64,000 nucleotides of DNA, from the NCBI RefSeq assembly GCF_045287255.1, contig NZ_CP137142.1, positions 868,001-932,000 on the forward strand. Reading direction: 5' to 3'. The notes under the pieces were generated by a model that saw nothing but the letters and a program-made list of their open reading frames with translations, had not been told where the DNA came from and ran no database searches. The translations under genes were made by a program, and so were the position numbers. The DNA comes from Henriciella sp045287255. GTDB taxonomy: Bacteria; Pseudomonadota; Alphaproteobacteria; Caulobacterales; Hyphomonadaceae. Below are positions 8,050 to 16,549 of this stretch, in pieces (position 1 is the stretch's first letter; each line of letters opens with the position of its first letter).

Positions 8050-8766
8050 ATGGTTTCGGTGAATGAAAGCTATGCTGCGCTTGAAGCGATCAATGGGGCC
8101 GCGACCCCGGCTGAAGTGGTCCTGATTTTTACGACCTATTGTACCAATATCGGTTTTCGGACCGTCAATATCGGACAATTGAGCGCGAGCCGGGATCCAG
8201 ACGCGAAGAAGCTACAATTCTCCAACATGCCGAAGGATTATATCCAGCATCGGATTGCCCAGAATACCAGTCTACATGATCCCACCCTGATTATGGCGCG
8301 GCAAACCATGCTGCCCTTTACCTGGGATAAGGCCTATGCCCATGCCGACCGGATGGGACGCAACATTATTGATGAATGCCGCAGCTATACCGAAAGCGAT
8401 GGCTTGTTCTTTCCCATTCACAGCCATGACTTCATTTCTGGCTTTATCTCATTAGGGGCCAACCATATTCCCGACGATCCGCAGATGATCAGCCTGCTGG
8501 GGTTTGCCGCGTCGGCGGCCTATATGCGCCTGAATGAATTGATGGGGCCGTATCCGCGCGAGACTGAGATCAACCTGTCGGCGCGGGAGCGGGACGTGAT
8601 CTATGCAGCGTCTCAGGGGCTGACCAATAAGGAAGCGGCGAGATTACTCAAAATCGCACCGGATACGGTCAAACAGTATATGAGCAGTGCGCAACGCAAG
8701 CTTGGCGCCAGTGACCGGGCGATGGCGGTTGCGCGGGCGATCAGCAAGGGCCAGTTGCCTTACTAG
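8050..8766 (+). CDS. LuxR-family quorum-sensing transcriptional regulator
   Basis: This 238-residue protein has an N-terminal autoinducer-binding domain and a C-terminal LuxR helix-turn-helix (about residues 178-235: LSARERDVIYAASQGLTNKEAARLL...TVKQYMSSAQRKLG). Ligand-pocket positions equivalent to TraR Asp70-Pro71 (HDP), Trp85 (FTWDKA) and Gly113 (SDGLFF) are kept, but the W-x3-Y pair (TraR 57/61) reads Y-x3-R, so the signal may be non-standard. It is directly followed by a luxI-type synthase on the same strand, making a classical receptor/synthase pair. A long hairpin in the leader covers the probable ribosome binding site. Confidence 0.9.
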   Translation: MVSVNESYAALEAINGAATPAEVVLIFTTYCTNIGFRTVNIGQLSASRDPDAKKLQFSNMPKDYIQHRIAQNTSLHDPTLIMARQTMLPFTWDKAYAHADRMGRNIIDECRSYTESDGLFFPIHSHDFISGFISLGANHIPDDPQMISLLGFAASAAYMRLNELMGPYPRETEINLSARERDVIYAASQGLTNKEAARLLKIAPDTVKQYMSSAQRKLGASDRAMAVARAISKGQLPY

Positions 8767-8787
8767 GCATCCCGCTTGGTTAATCCC

Positions 8788-8842
8788 CCCCCATTTGGGG
8801 GAAGTGATAAGTCGTCCGTGTTCCGACACACTTTGAGGTGTG
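8788..8842 (+). promoter_or_regulatory. Inverted repeats in the luxR-luxI intergenic leader
   Basis: Three dyads sit between luxR and luxI. CCCCCA-TT-TGGGGG at 8788-8801 is a perfect 14-base palindrome-like dyad, a candidate lux-box or transcript-end structure. GTGT (8818-8821) can pair with ACAC (8826-8829), or CACAC (8827-8831) can pair with GTGTG (8838-8842); these two are mutually exclusive and the second abuts the luxI GAGGGA ribosome binding site. Confidence 0.4.
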
Positions 8843-8851
8843 GAGGGACGC

Positions 8852-9460
8852 ATGGCGGAAGTCATAAGGTTCGAAGACAGACATGCATATTCTGAGACGC
8901 TGCAGGATATGCATGAGCAACGCTACGACGTGTTTGTTAATCGCATGGGTTGGGACATCCCAGGCATTGAACCAAATTATGACAAGGATGCCTTCGACAC
9001 AGAGGAGACTCTCTATCTGATCGAACGTCATGCTTTCACAGGGGAGGTCGTTGCGAGCGCAAGGCTCAATCCGACGACCTCCCCATACATGCTATCAGAG
9101 GTGTTCACGCAGTATTGTCAGTTTGAAGCGCCACCACAAAGCGCGCAGGTCTGGGAGCTGTCCCGACTGGTCTATGACTGGAAGCGTTTAACCCGCGAAG
9201 AGCTGGCAGAACTGCGCCCACGGTTCCGGCTTGCCATGCTGGAATCCTGCGTCAATGAAGGGATAGAGGCAATTATCTGGCTGTCTTCCCTTCAGGTCTA
9301 TAACAACACATTGGGGATATGGCCGACGCGGCCTTTAGGGCCACCTCTGCTTTATGAGCTGGGCGGGGACGCCTATGTCGCAGCGATCTCGCAAATGCGC
9401 CCGGCCGATTTAGAGACCATGCGAGCCGCACTGGACCAAAGAGCATTGGTTCCGAGATGA
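8852..9460 (+). CDS. Acyl-homoserine-lactone synthase, LuxI family
   Basis: This 202-residue protein belongs to the LuxI autoinducer-synthase family, which makes N-acyl-homoserine lactones from S-adenosylmethionine and an acyl carrier. The invariant residues known from EsaI/LasI are all in place: Arg24, Phe28, Trp34, Asp46, Asp49, Arg71, Glu102 and Arg105. ATG 8852 is preceded by GAGGGA; an in-frame GTG at 8840 lies inside the leader hairpin and is less likely. It follows luxR by 85 bases and ends in a strong terminator at 9547. The acyl chain cannot be predicted from this sequence alone. Confidence 0.9.
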   Translation: MAEVIRFEDRHAYSETLQDMHEQRYDVFVNRMGWDIPGIEPNYDKDAFDTEETLYLIERHAFTGEVVASARLNPTTSPYMLSEVFTQYCQFEAPPQSAQVWELSRLVYDWKRLTREELAELRPRFRLAMLESCVNEGIEAIIWLSSLQVYNNTLGIWPTRPLGPPLLYELGGDAYVAAISQMRPADLETMRAALDQRALVPR

Positions 9461-9546
9461 CGTGTAGGCTTAAGGCTTCCTCCCGCGCTGACCTAGAAAT
9501 CACCAGAATTTCAATTGGCGCATAACTTGTAGAAACCTTGATCGTC

Positions 9547-9575
9547 TGGGGGGACCGCTCATCCCCCATTTTTTG
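9547..9575 (+). terminator. Rho-independent terminator after luxI
   Basis: TGGGGGGA (9547-9554) pairs with TCCCCCA (9562-9568) and is followed by a run of T, a classic intrinsic terminator for the luxR-luxI unit. The converging nitroreductase gene ends four bases later, at 9579. Confidence 0.85.
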
Positions 9576-9578
9576 TTT

Positions 9579-10250
9579 CTAAAGCCCCTTAAACTCGACC
9601 CATTCATCCAGGCTGGCGCGTTCTGTGTAAAGCTCATTCACCGGGTCGGATTTGTCTGGGATGCCGACGGCCATGCCGCACCAGACCATTTCGTGTTCGG
9701 CGAGGCCAAGCGCCTCTTTCAGGCTTAGGCGGAGGATGCCCCAGCATTCCTGCATACAGGTGGCCCAACCGCGTTCTTCGGCCAGCAAAGCGAGGGTTTG
9801 CATCAACATGCCCGTATGGCCCCATTGGCCGTGACCGACGCGTTCATCAAGGACGAAGAACAGGGCAAGCGGGGCGTCGAAGAAGCGGAAATTGCGGCTG
9901 AACCACATCATCCGGGCCATCTTGTCTTCGCGGGGGATACCGACCTTTTCGTACATCATTTCGCCAACGCGGAAGCGGCGGGCTTTCTGGGCATCGGTGA
10001 TATAGTCGGGATAGATCGGGCGGTCAGTTGGTTCACCTTGCGGGTTTTGCGCCAGGACGCTGGCGGCCATGTCGACGATTTTCTGTTTCTCTTCACCGCC
10101 GAGCGCAATCACGCGCCAGGGTTGCAGGTTGCCGCCAGAGGGCGAGCGACTGGCATCTTTCAGCCATTGCTCAACCTCGGCCTTTGGTAGTGGGGTATCG
10201 AGAAATGCACGAGTTGAGATGCGTTGTTTGACGGCGGTTGAAACGTCCAT
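9579..10250 (-). CDS. Nitroreductase family protein
   Basis: This 223-residue FMN-dependent oxidoreductase fold protein shows the N-terminal RISTRAFLDTPLP (the R-S-x-R FMN phosphate contact), SPSGGNLQPWRV in place of APSGxNxQPW, and the C-terminal GMAVGIPD segment. Family members reduce nitroaromatics, quinones or related electrophiles using NAD(P)H. The gene is alone on the minus strand, converging with luxI. The physiological substrate is unknown; no unusual residue was noticed. The 160 bases upstream, shared with the divergent protease-like gene, hold no element I could assign. Confidence 0.88.
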   Translation of the reverse strand: MDVSTAVKQRISTRAFLDTPLPKAEVEQWLKDASRSPSGGNLQPWRVIALGGEEKQKIVDMAASVLAQNPQGEPTDRPIYPDYITDAQKARRFRVGEMMYEKVGIPREDKMARMMWFSRNFRFFDAPLALFFVLDERVGHGQWGHTGMLMQTLALLAEERGWATCMQECWGILRLSLKEALGLAEHEMVWCGMAVGIPDKSDPVNELYTERASLDEWVEFKGL

Positions 10251-10410
10251 GGCAGGTAGCCTCCCTGATCTATATCTGGGTTTAGACTTAGAGGATCGCG
10301 GCGGGGCGACTAGGGGTCCCCTTGGGTGAGGGCGTTTGGCGCGAGATTTGTCCCAGAGGATAATTTGTGGCTTAGATAAGAGGTAGTGTTCAGAGTTTGG
10401 GAGGACTGGA

Positions 10411-13050
10411 ATGCTTCGATCGATATTGCTTGTACTGGTATTGGGGCTGATTTCGTCAGTCTTCGCACTGGCCGTGGCGCAGGATGAGGCGCCGATTACG
10501 GCGCAGGATCTGGAAGGCGATTGGGTCGGGTATGGTTATACCTGTCGTGGAGCTGAGCCGCCGCAGTTGATGACTCTGAAGGCGATCGGGCCGAAAGTCA
10601 TCATGACCAAAACGCGGGGCGATGATTGCGTGCCCTCTGGCCATCGGACCTGGGAAGGTACGCTGAATGGCAACACGATCAATGGTGTATTCTATGTCTC
10701 CAATGGTCCGCTGGCCCGTCCAATCTTTACCATGTCGAGCACGTTTACCGTCATCAGCAAGAATGAAATGCGATCCGGAGCGACCGTGTTCAAGCGAGGC
10801 GAGGGGGCTGAGGCTGAACCCATTCCTGACGAGTTGGGCGCTGTCGCGGTTACGGTTGTGAATGCCAGAACGGGCAAGCCTGTTCGTTATCAGAAACTGA
10901 TCCTGATGCCCGCCGATGGAACGGTTGAGGTGGGCAGCGCTTTTCTGACCCGAAAGGATAAAGGCAAGAAGACGTTTGAGGCACTGGAGCCTGGACAGTA
11001 TCGGGTCTTCATCAGGGGCGATGGCTGGACTGAGGCGAGCCGCGAAGCGATGGTAACGATTAAGGCCGGCAAGACTGCAAAAGTCACCCTGAACCTGGAT
11101 GTCGGGAAGGTTGAAGTGGTCGGCATCCTGAAGGGCTATAATGCCAATAATCGGTTCGAACGCGTCAAACGTGTGCCCGTAAAAGTGCTGTTCTCTGACC
11201 AGCATGAAGAAACTGTCTATACCAATGATCGCGGCTATTATTCCCTGTCTTACGATAAGGCGCCGGAATTCTTTATTGTCGAAGTGCCGCTGCGGTCTGA
11301 GAAAAAAGAGATTGATGTGCGCAGTCGCCGCGGCTTTGCCGGGCAGACCGTGACCTTGAAGTCCAAGCGGATCGAGATTGAAGAGCCGCGAGAGATTGCG
11401 TCGCTGCGATTTGCCAAAACCGAGCGGCGACTATCTTCGACACTCAACCCAGCGCGCAAACAGTCCCTCGAAGATGGCGGCGCGTTCTACATCAATACGC
11501 TGAAAGCGGCTGACTTTGCCCGGGACAAGCTGAACGCCAACTATAATCACAAACTGCCGGTTGAAGTGCAGATGTGGAACCGCTCCACATCCGGGGTTTT
11601 CTACATGTCGAGTGATAGCTCGATCACGGTCGCCGCGAGCGGGAACAATAGTCTGCGAACCAATTCCAGTTCTCCGGATAATCGCGAGTATCACGAGTTT
11701 GGCCATCACTTGCACGCCGATATGGCGATGAGCGGTGAGAATGGCCTGCCGGGTCGTGCGAATGGCGATCAGAATCATGGCGGGATCGACAATTCCAACT
11801 CGTCAGATTCCTATGTGGAGGGCTTTGCGGAGTTCTTCGCGCTCTGGGTGAATGGCAACTCGGTCTACAAGTGGGGCAGCTCCACCGACCTTGAGAATAA
11901 TGTTCAGAACTATCGCCGCGTGAAGCGGGATGCGCGCGGGCAGGTCGTTCGAAACGCGGCAGGGCGTCCCGTGGTTGAGACGGTGATGCGGGAAGAGTTT
12001 CAGGTCGCTGCGCTGCTTTGGGACTTGCTTGATTCAGCGGCCGATACTGGAGACAATATTGATCTGACTGACAAGAATATGTGGGCCGTCATCAATCGCG
12101 TTTCGGTGAAGGATATTCCCTCGCTTTACAAGGAAGTGCGCGGGCCACTGCGCGGACGCAAGACAAATGCGAGTCAGGTTCTTGATGATGTCGATACGCT
12201 CTTCGTGACCCACCGCTTCTATTCCGATACCAATGGCAATGGCGCATGGAATGCCGGGGAGCAGATCGGCGTGGCTGATTTCTATCACAAAGCTGGAAGT
12301 ACGACAGTTCGGTCCCAGCATCCGCCGCTTGAGAACTCTGACCTTGAGTTGGTCTCACCCGATGGTGTGCCGCAAGCGGCCTATGCGCGGACCTATGTTC
12401 AATATCCAGATGGTAGCATGGTTGATTTTGGCGAGCAGCAGGTCGTGGATGGCCGCCTGATCGTTGAAGTGCCGGAGAATGCCGAAGCGCTTTATGTTGA
12501 GCCAATTATTGCTGGCTATGTTGTCGAGCCGATCCGGATCACACCAGAGGCCTATGAGGCGGCGTGGGCCGAGGCTGTGATAAGTGGAAACGCAGTGTTC
12601 CAGAGCACCACTCTGGACGCCCAGCCCATTGAGGTCGATGCGCCAACCGACGCCACGATTGGGCGGGACCAGGATGGCTTATGGATTGGCTGGCAAGGCG
12701 ATGCCGGGCAGCGCTTTATTCTGGTCGAAGGCGCTGAACGCTCGCCCTTGAGCGTACAGGATGGGGAGATCCTGTATCAGGGTGCCGACCCATACTTCCT
12801 GGTCACGGACATCCTTGATTATGAGGCCTTGCGGTTCTATTCGATCTTTGTTGATGCCGGGAATGGGGCGGTGTCTGCACCGCTCATGATTTCATGGCCA
12901 GAAGATTATGGTGATGAGAGCGGTATGCCTTGGTGGCTCTATATCATCATTGCGCTGATGGCCGGTGGCAGCCTGTTCTGGTTCTTCATCCTTGGGCGTC
13001 GCAAGAAGGATGATGACGAGCCCGAGACGATTGAGGATGAGATGATTTAA
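10411..13050 (+). CDS. Large exported zincin-like metallopeptidase with C-terminal membrane anchor
   Basis: I do not recognise this 879-residue protein as a named family. It has a signal peptide (about residues 1-23, ending AVA), a beta-rich N-terminal domain with several Cys, one or two carboxypeptidase-regulatory/Cna-B-like beta domains (about 135-220 and 225-310), then HEFGH at 428-432 with Glu474 in a GFAEFFALW context, a layout suggesting a gluzincin-like Zn site. An EF-hand-like loop DTNGNGAWNAGE lies at 606-617. A fibronectin-like region follows, then a transmembrane helix near 845-865 and a charged cytoplasmic tail. It probably sits in the inner membrane with its catalytic part in the periplasm. 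The neighbours give no clue to the substrate. Confidence 0.7.
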   Translation: MLRSILLVLVLGLISSVFALAVAQDEAPITAQDLEGDWVGYGYTCRGAEPPQLMTLKAIGPKVIMTKTRGDDCVPSGHRTWEGTLNGNTINGVFYVSNGPLARPIFTMSSTFTVISKNEMRSGATVFKRGEGAEAEPIPDELGAVAVTVVNARTGKPVRYQKLILMPADGTVEVGSAFLTRKDKGKKTFEALEPGQYRVFIRGDGWTEASREAMVTIKAGKTAKVTLNLDVGKVEVVGILKGYNANNRFERVKRVPVKVLFSDQHEETVYTNDRGYYSLSYDKAPEFFIVEVPLRSEKKEIDVRSRRGFAGQTVTLKSKRIEIEEPREIASLRFAKTERRLSSTLNPARKQSLEDGGAFYINTLKAADFARDKLNANYNHKLPVEVQMWNRSTSGVFYMSSDSSITVAASGNNSLRTNSSSPDNREYHEFGHHLHADMAMSGENGLPGRANGDQNHGGIDNSNSSDSYVEGFAEFFALWVNGNSVYKWGSSTDLENNVQNYRRVKRDARGQVVRNAAGRPVVETVMREEFQVAALLWDLLDSAADTGDNIDLTDKNMWAVINRVSVKDIPSLYKEVRGPLRGRKTNASQVLDDVDTLFVTHRFYSDTNGNGAWNAGEQIGVADFYHKAGSTTVRSQHPPLENSDLELVSPDGVPQAAYARTYVQYPDGSMVDFGEQQVVDGRLIVEVPENAEALYVEPIIAGYVVEPIRITPEAYEAAWAEAVISGNAVFQSTTLDAQPIEVDAPTDATIGRDQDGLWIGWQGDAGQRFILVEGAERSPLSVQDGEILYQGADPYFLVTDILDYEALRFYSIFVDAGNGAVSAPLMISWPEDYGDESGMPWWLYIIIALMAGGSLFWFFILGRRKKDDDEPETIEDEMI

Positions 13051-13083
13051 GGCGCCTCTTTCGGCAGAACCGGACGGGCAGAA

Positions 13084-13614
13084 TCAGACGAGGAGGGCCG
13101 CAATTTGGTTTGCGGCATCCTCCGGCGCTGTGCTTGCGGTATCAATGGTCAGGGCAGGGGGCGGCATGGCGGCTTCGCAGGCTGCGAACTGGTCGAGATT
13201 GGCGCGTAGGATGCCAAGATCGCGGAGCTTCCCGAACTTGGCGCGATCGGCATTAGCGATCCGCTCCAACTGCCCTTCTTTGGAGAGGGTGAGGTGGATA
13301 TAGGTCAGGCTTGCGCCATGGCGCTCCGCGATGGCCTCGACCTTGGCCGGGAAACCCTCAGCGACAGTATTCTCTGGCTGGAAGGTGAAGATCAGGCTGC
13401 GGCCTTCACCAAGGGCAGCATTCATTGTCTCAAGCCAGAAGCGCTCGCGCAGTTTTGCGAAATTCTCACTGCCGAAAGGAAACACGGCCCCGACGGCATC
13501 GACAATCAGGTGATTGTGGAAAAGTGGCAGGCCGGTTTGTTCTGAGAGTAGGCGCGAGACCGTATACTTCCCGGCCGCTGGCGGGCCGTACACAAAGATC
13601 AGCCTCGTTGTCAT
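13084..13614 (-). CDS. P-loop ATPase/kinase-like protein
   Basis: This 176-residue single-domain P-loop NTPase starts with the Walker A GPPAAGKYT at about residues 10-18, where Tyr takes the place of the usual Ser/Thr after GK. The following HNHLIVD segment and LSKEGQLERI (lid-like) resemble small nucleotide or shikimate-kinase-like and zeta-toxin-like AAA proteins. No antitoxin-like partner is adjacent, so I favour a housekeeping small-molecule kinase. It ends the M20 hydrolase transcription unit (start 13614, one base from the preceding stop), which suggests translational coupling. Confidence 0.65.
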   Translation of the reverse strand: MTTRLIFVYGPPAAGKYTVSRLLSEQTGLPLFHNHLIVDAVGAVFPFGSENFAKLRERFWLETMNAALGEGRSLIFTFQPENTVAEGFPAKVEAIAERHGASLTYIHLTLSKEGQLERIANADRAKFGKLRDLGILRANLDQFAACEAAMPPPALTIDTASTAPEDAANQIAALLV

Positions 13615-13615
13615 G

Positions 13616-15037
13616 CTAGCCCTCTTCGAAGAGTTTTAGGGCCGTCGCTGTCATGGTTTTTACGCCCGTTTCGATGGTCGGGGCATAGTCCGGCGCAAAG
13701 AAAGGCGAGTGCAGGGACGGCAGGCCAAGGGCACTATCCTGTGCGGCTTGCCACTTTTCAGGTTCGACGGCGCCGAGCCAGTAGATCAGACTCGGGATTT
13801 TCTCGCCCGTGCGGCTATACTGGCTGAAATCTTCCCCGCCCATGACCGGATCGACCTGCTGGACATTCTCCGCGCCGATAACGCTGCTCATCGCAGCCGC
13901 CGCCTTCGTTGCCAGAGCCGGATCATTATAGGTCGATGGCGTATAGTCAGAATCCACCGTGATGATTGGCTCCGGCGCGCCAAAGGCCGTGGCCTGGGCC
14001 TTGGCGATGCGCTCAATCCCTTCCAGCAGCATCGCGCGGGTTTCATCATCATAAGAGCGCACAGTGATCAGCAGTTTAGCTTCGTCGGAAATGATGTTGT
14101 GCTTGGCCCCGGCCTGGAAAGAGCCAACGGTGACCACGGCCGGGGTCTGCGGGTTCACATTGCGTGAGACCAGCGTTTGCAGGGACATGACGATGGACGA
14201 GGCGACCACGACTGGATCTTTTGTGGTGTGTGGGTAGGCCCCATGACCGCCAACACCTTTGACGCTGATATCGACACTATCAACATTGGCGAGGGCATAG
14301 CCGGACGAGTAGGCGACCTGACCAGAGGGCAGGGAGGATGAGACGTGCAGGGCGAGATTATAATCGGGCACTGGGAAACGCGTGAACAGACCGTCTTCGA
14401 GCATCGCAATCGCGCCTAACCCGAGTTCTTCGGCGGGCTGGGCGATCATGACCAGTGTGCCGGACCATTCGTCTTTCCTGGCAATCAGTTCGCGGGCCGT
14501 GCCGACCCAACTCGTCATGTGAATGTCGTGACCACAGGCATGCATGACGCCATTGGTCACCCCGGTCCATGTCGTGTCTTCGACTGTGGAGGCGTATGGG
14601 CTGGTCGAACGCTCGACCACAGGCAGAGCATCCATATCGGCGCGGATGAGAACGGTTGGGCCATCGCCATTCTCGAACACACCAACGACGCCATAGCCGC
14701 CAACGCCGTCTCGGATCGTGCCCTGATCCCGGGTCGACTTGGCGCGGACCCAATCCTCACCAAGACGTGTGGTGACGGTAAAGCCAAGGCTTTCAAGTTC
14801 GTTCGCCATGACGGCGGAAGATCGCGCCTCTTTCAGGGAGAGTTCTGGGTTGGCATGGAACCACGCATAGAGATCGGTGAGGTTGGTTCCCGCAGTCGGC
14901 ATATCAGCGGTGATCTCAACCGGACCTGCCGTCAAAACCGCGGTCTCTACAGGCATATGTGCGTCTGTCTGTGGCGGGGTTGCCCCGGAGCAGGCGGCAG
15001 CGGCGAGAACGAGGCTGAGTGCGGTCAGACGAATCAT
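13616..15037 (-). CDS. M20 family amidohydrolase, lipoprotein
   Basis: This 473-residue protein begins with a lipoprotein signal (lipobox AAAC, Cys16) and then an M20/IAA-amidohydrolase-type metallopeptidase. Metal-binding segments HACGHDIHMT, QPAEELGLGA and the C-terminal GGEDFSQY are all visible, as is the dimerisation lid in the middle. Relatives hydrolyse N-acyl or peptidyl amino acids; a lipidated version would act at the periplasmic face. The downstream P-loop gene begins at once after the stop. No missing residue was noticed, so it is probably active. Confidence 0.9.
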   Translation of the reverse strand: MIRLTALSLVLAAAACSGATPPQTDAHMPVETAVLTAGPVEITADMPTAGTNLTDLYAWFHANPELSLKEARSSAVMANELESLGFTVTTRLGEDWVRAKSTRDQGTIRDGVGGYGVVGVFENGDGPTVLIRADMDALPVVERSTSPYASTVEDTTWTGVTNGVMHACGHDIHMTSWVGTARELIARKDEWSGTLVMIAQPAEELGLGAIAMLEDGLFTRFPVPDYNLALHVSSSLPSGQVAYSSGYALANVDSVDISVKGVGGHGAYPHTTKDPVVVASSIVMSLQTLVSRNVNPQTPAVVTVGSFQAGAKHNIISDEAKLLITVRSYDDETRAMLLEGIERIAKAQATAFGAPEPIITVDSDYTPSTYNDPALATKAAAAMSSVIGAENVQQVDPVMGGEDFSQYSRTGEKIPSLIYWLGAVEPEKWQAAQDSALGLPSLHSPFFAPDYAPTIETGVKTMTATALKLFEEG

Positions 15038-15161
15038 AGGTGTTTCCTCAAGAGCAGTTTTTCATAGTTTGCGCAGACCAAACTGGCTTGGCAAGCGCGA
15101 TCATTAAGGCGCCTTTTACCATACTCGCGCTCTTTTGAGGGGAAGATCAGGAGCCGTTGCC

Positions 15162-15449
15162 ATGACATCGAAATGGGCCGCCGGGGCCATGTCTTTGACT
15201 GTTGCCTATTTTGCTTACCACGCGCTGGCGGGTGAGCAGGGGCTTGGCCAATGGACGGATATGCAAGCCAAACTCACGGCAAAGAAAGCCGAGTTGGCGA
15301 CGCTTCAGGCAGGAAATGCTGCGCTGCAAAAAGACATAGCTCGGCTCACGCCAGGACAAATTGATCCCGATTTGGTCGAGTATCTGGCACGAAGCGAGCT
15401 TAATTTCGTCTATCCTGACGAACTTGTGATTGTGGACAGTTCGCAATGA
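15162..15449 (+). CDS. FtsB/DivIC-like septum formation initiator protein
   Basis: This 95-residue bitopic protein has a short cytoplasmic start, one membrane helix (about residues 6-24) and a coiled coil (about 36-65), then a short conserved tail with IDPDLVEYLARSELNFVYPDE. This matches the FtsB/DivIC family that bridges FtsL and FtsQ in the division complex. Its place just before pdhA is usual for alphaproteobacteria. ATG 15162 is supported by AGGAGCC; the frame is open to 15135. Confidence 0.85.
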   Translation: MTSKWAAGAMSLTVAYFAYHALAGEQGLGQWTDMQAKLTAKKAELATLQAGNAALQKDIARLTPGQIDPDLVEYLARSELNFVYPDELVIVDSSQ

Positions 15450-15536
15450 GTTGCGAAAACGCATAGGTGATAAGACTCGACGTACCTCATAAAGCCGGGG
15501 TATCTTCCACCCAATTACGACAGGCAGGGAGCCAGC

Positions 15537-16547
15537 ATGGCAAAGGCGACGACGACCCGGAAACGGGCCGCACCGAAACTGAACAAGAAAGAGGCCCTCA
15601 AATTCTATCATGACATGTTGCTGATCCGCCGGTTCGAGGAACGGGCTGGCCAGCTTTATGGCATGGGCAAGATTGCGGGCTTCTGTCACCTCTATATCGG
15701 CCAGGAAGCGGTCGTCACAGGTATGCAAGCCTGTCTGAAAGAGGGCGATCAGGTTATCACTGGATATCGCGATCATGGGCATATGCTGGCCTGTGACATG
15801 GATCCGAAAGGCGTCATGGCTGAACTGACCGGACGCGAGGGCGGATACTCACGCGGCAAGGGCGGTTCAATGCATATGTTCTCGCGCGAGAAGAATTTCT
15901 TTGGCGGTCACGGGATTGTTGGTGCGCAGGTGCCGATCGGGACCGGCCTGGCCTTTGCCAACAAGTATAAGGGCAATGACAATGTGTCGGTGGCCTATTT
16001 CGGCGATGGCGCCGCCAATCAGGGGCAGGTCTATGAGGCGTTTAACATGGCCTCGCTGTGGAACCTTCCGGTTGTCTATGTGATTGAGAACAACCAGTAC
16101 GCGATGGGCACAAGCGTTGAACGCCACGCGTCTGAAACCGAGCTGTATAAGCGCGGTATCTCTTTCGAGATCGAGGGTGAGGAAGTTGATGGCATGGATG
16201 TCTATGCGGTCAAAAGGGCAGGTGAGAAGGCGGTGAAATATGCCCGCTCTGGCAAAGGGCCATACATTCTTGAAATGAAGACCTATCGCTATCGTGGGCA
16301 TTCCATGTCTGACCCTGCCAAGTATCGCAAGCGTGAAGAAGTTGATGACATTCGCAGCCATCAGGATCCGATTGACGGCCTGAAAGAGCAGATCATCGCG
16401 CAGGGGATCGCCAGCGAAGATGATTTGAAAGCGATCGACAAGGATATCCGCATGGTCGTTAAAGAGGCGGCTGATTTCTCTCTGGAAAGCCCGGAACCTG
16501 ATCCAAGTGAACTCTGGACCGATGTCCTGCTGCCGGTGGAGGCGTAA
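15537..16547 (+). CDS. pdhA: Pyruvate dehydrogenase E1 alpha subunit
   Basis: This 336-residue subunit, with PdhB, decarboxylates pyruvate using thiamine diphosphate and acetylates the lipoyl arm of E2. The ThDP motif GDGAANQGQ starts at residue 156 and closes with IENNQYAMGT; the phosphorylation-loop region YRYRGHSMSDPAKYR is present. AGGGAG supports the ATG at 15537. It heads the pdhA-pdhB-pdhC-lpd cluster, with two bases to pdhB. The length and motifs are typical. Confidence 0.97.
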   Translation: MAKATTTRKRAAPKLNKKEALKFYHDMLLIRRFEERAGQLYGMGKIAGFCHLYIGQEAVVTGMQACLKEGDQVITGYRDHGHMLACDMDPKGVMAELTGREGGYSRGKGGSMHMFSREKNFFGGHGIVGAQVPIGTGLAFANKYKGNDNVSVAYFGDGAANQGQVYEAFNMASLWNLPVVYVIENNQYAMGTSVERHASETELYKRGISFEIEGEEVDGMDVYAVKRAGEKAVKYARSGKGPYILEMKTYRYRGHSMSDPAKYRKREEVDDIRSHQDPIDGLKEQIIAQGIASEDDLKAIDKDIRMVVKEAADFSLESPEPDPSELWTDVLLPVEA

Positions 16548-16549
16548 CG

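Noticed and set aside
11431..11778. Long antisense frames opposite the large metallopeptidase gene
   Set aside because: Such frames occur all along GC-rich genes in the window and show no start signals or motifs.
13084..13614. Zeta-toxin of a toxin-antitoxin pair
   Set aside because: The P-loop resembles small kinases generally, no antitoxin-like ORF is next to it, and it is coupled to an M20 hydrolase gene.
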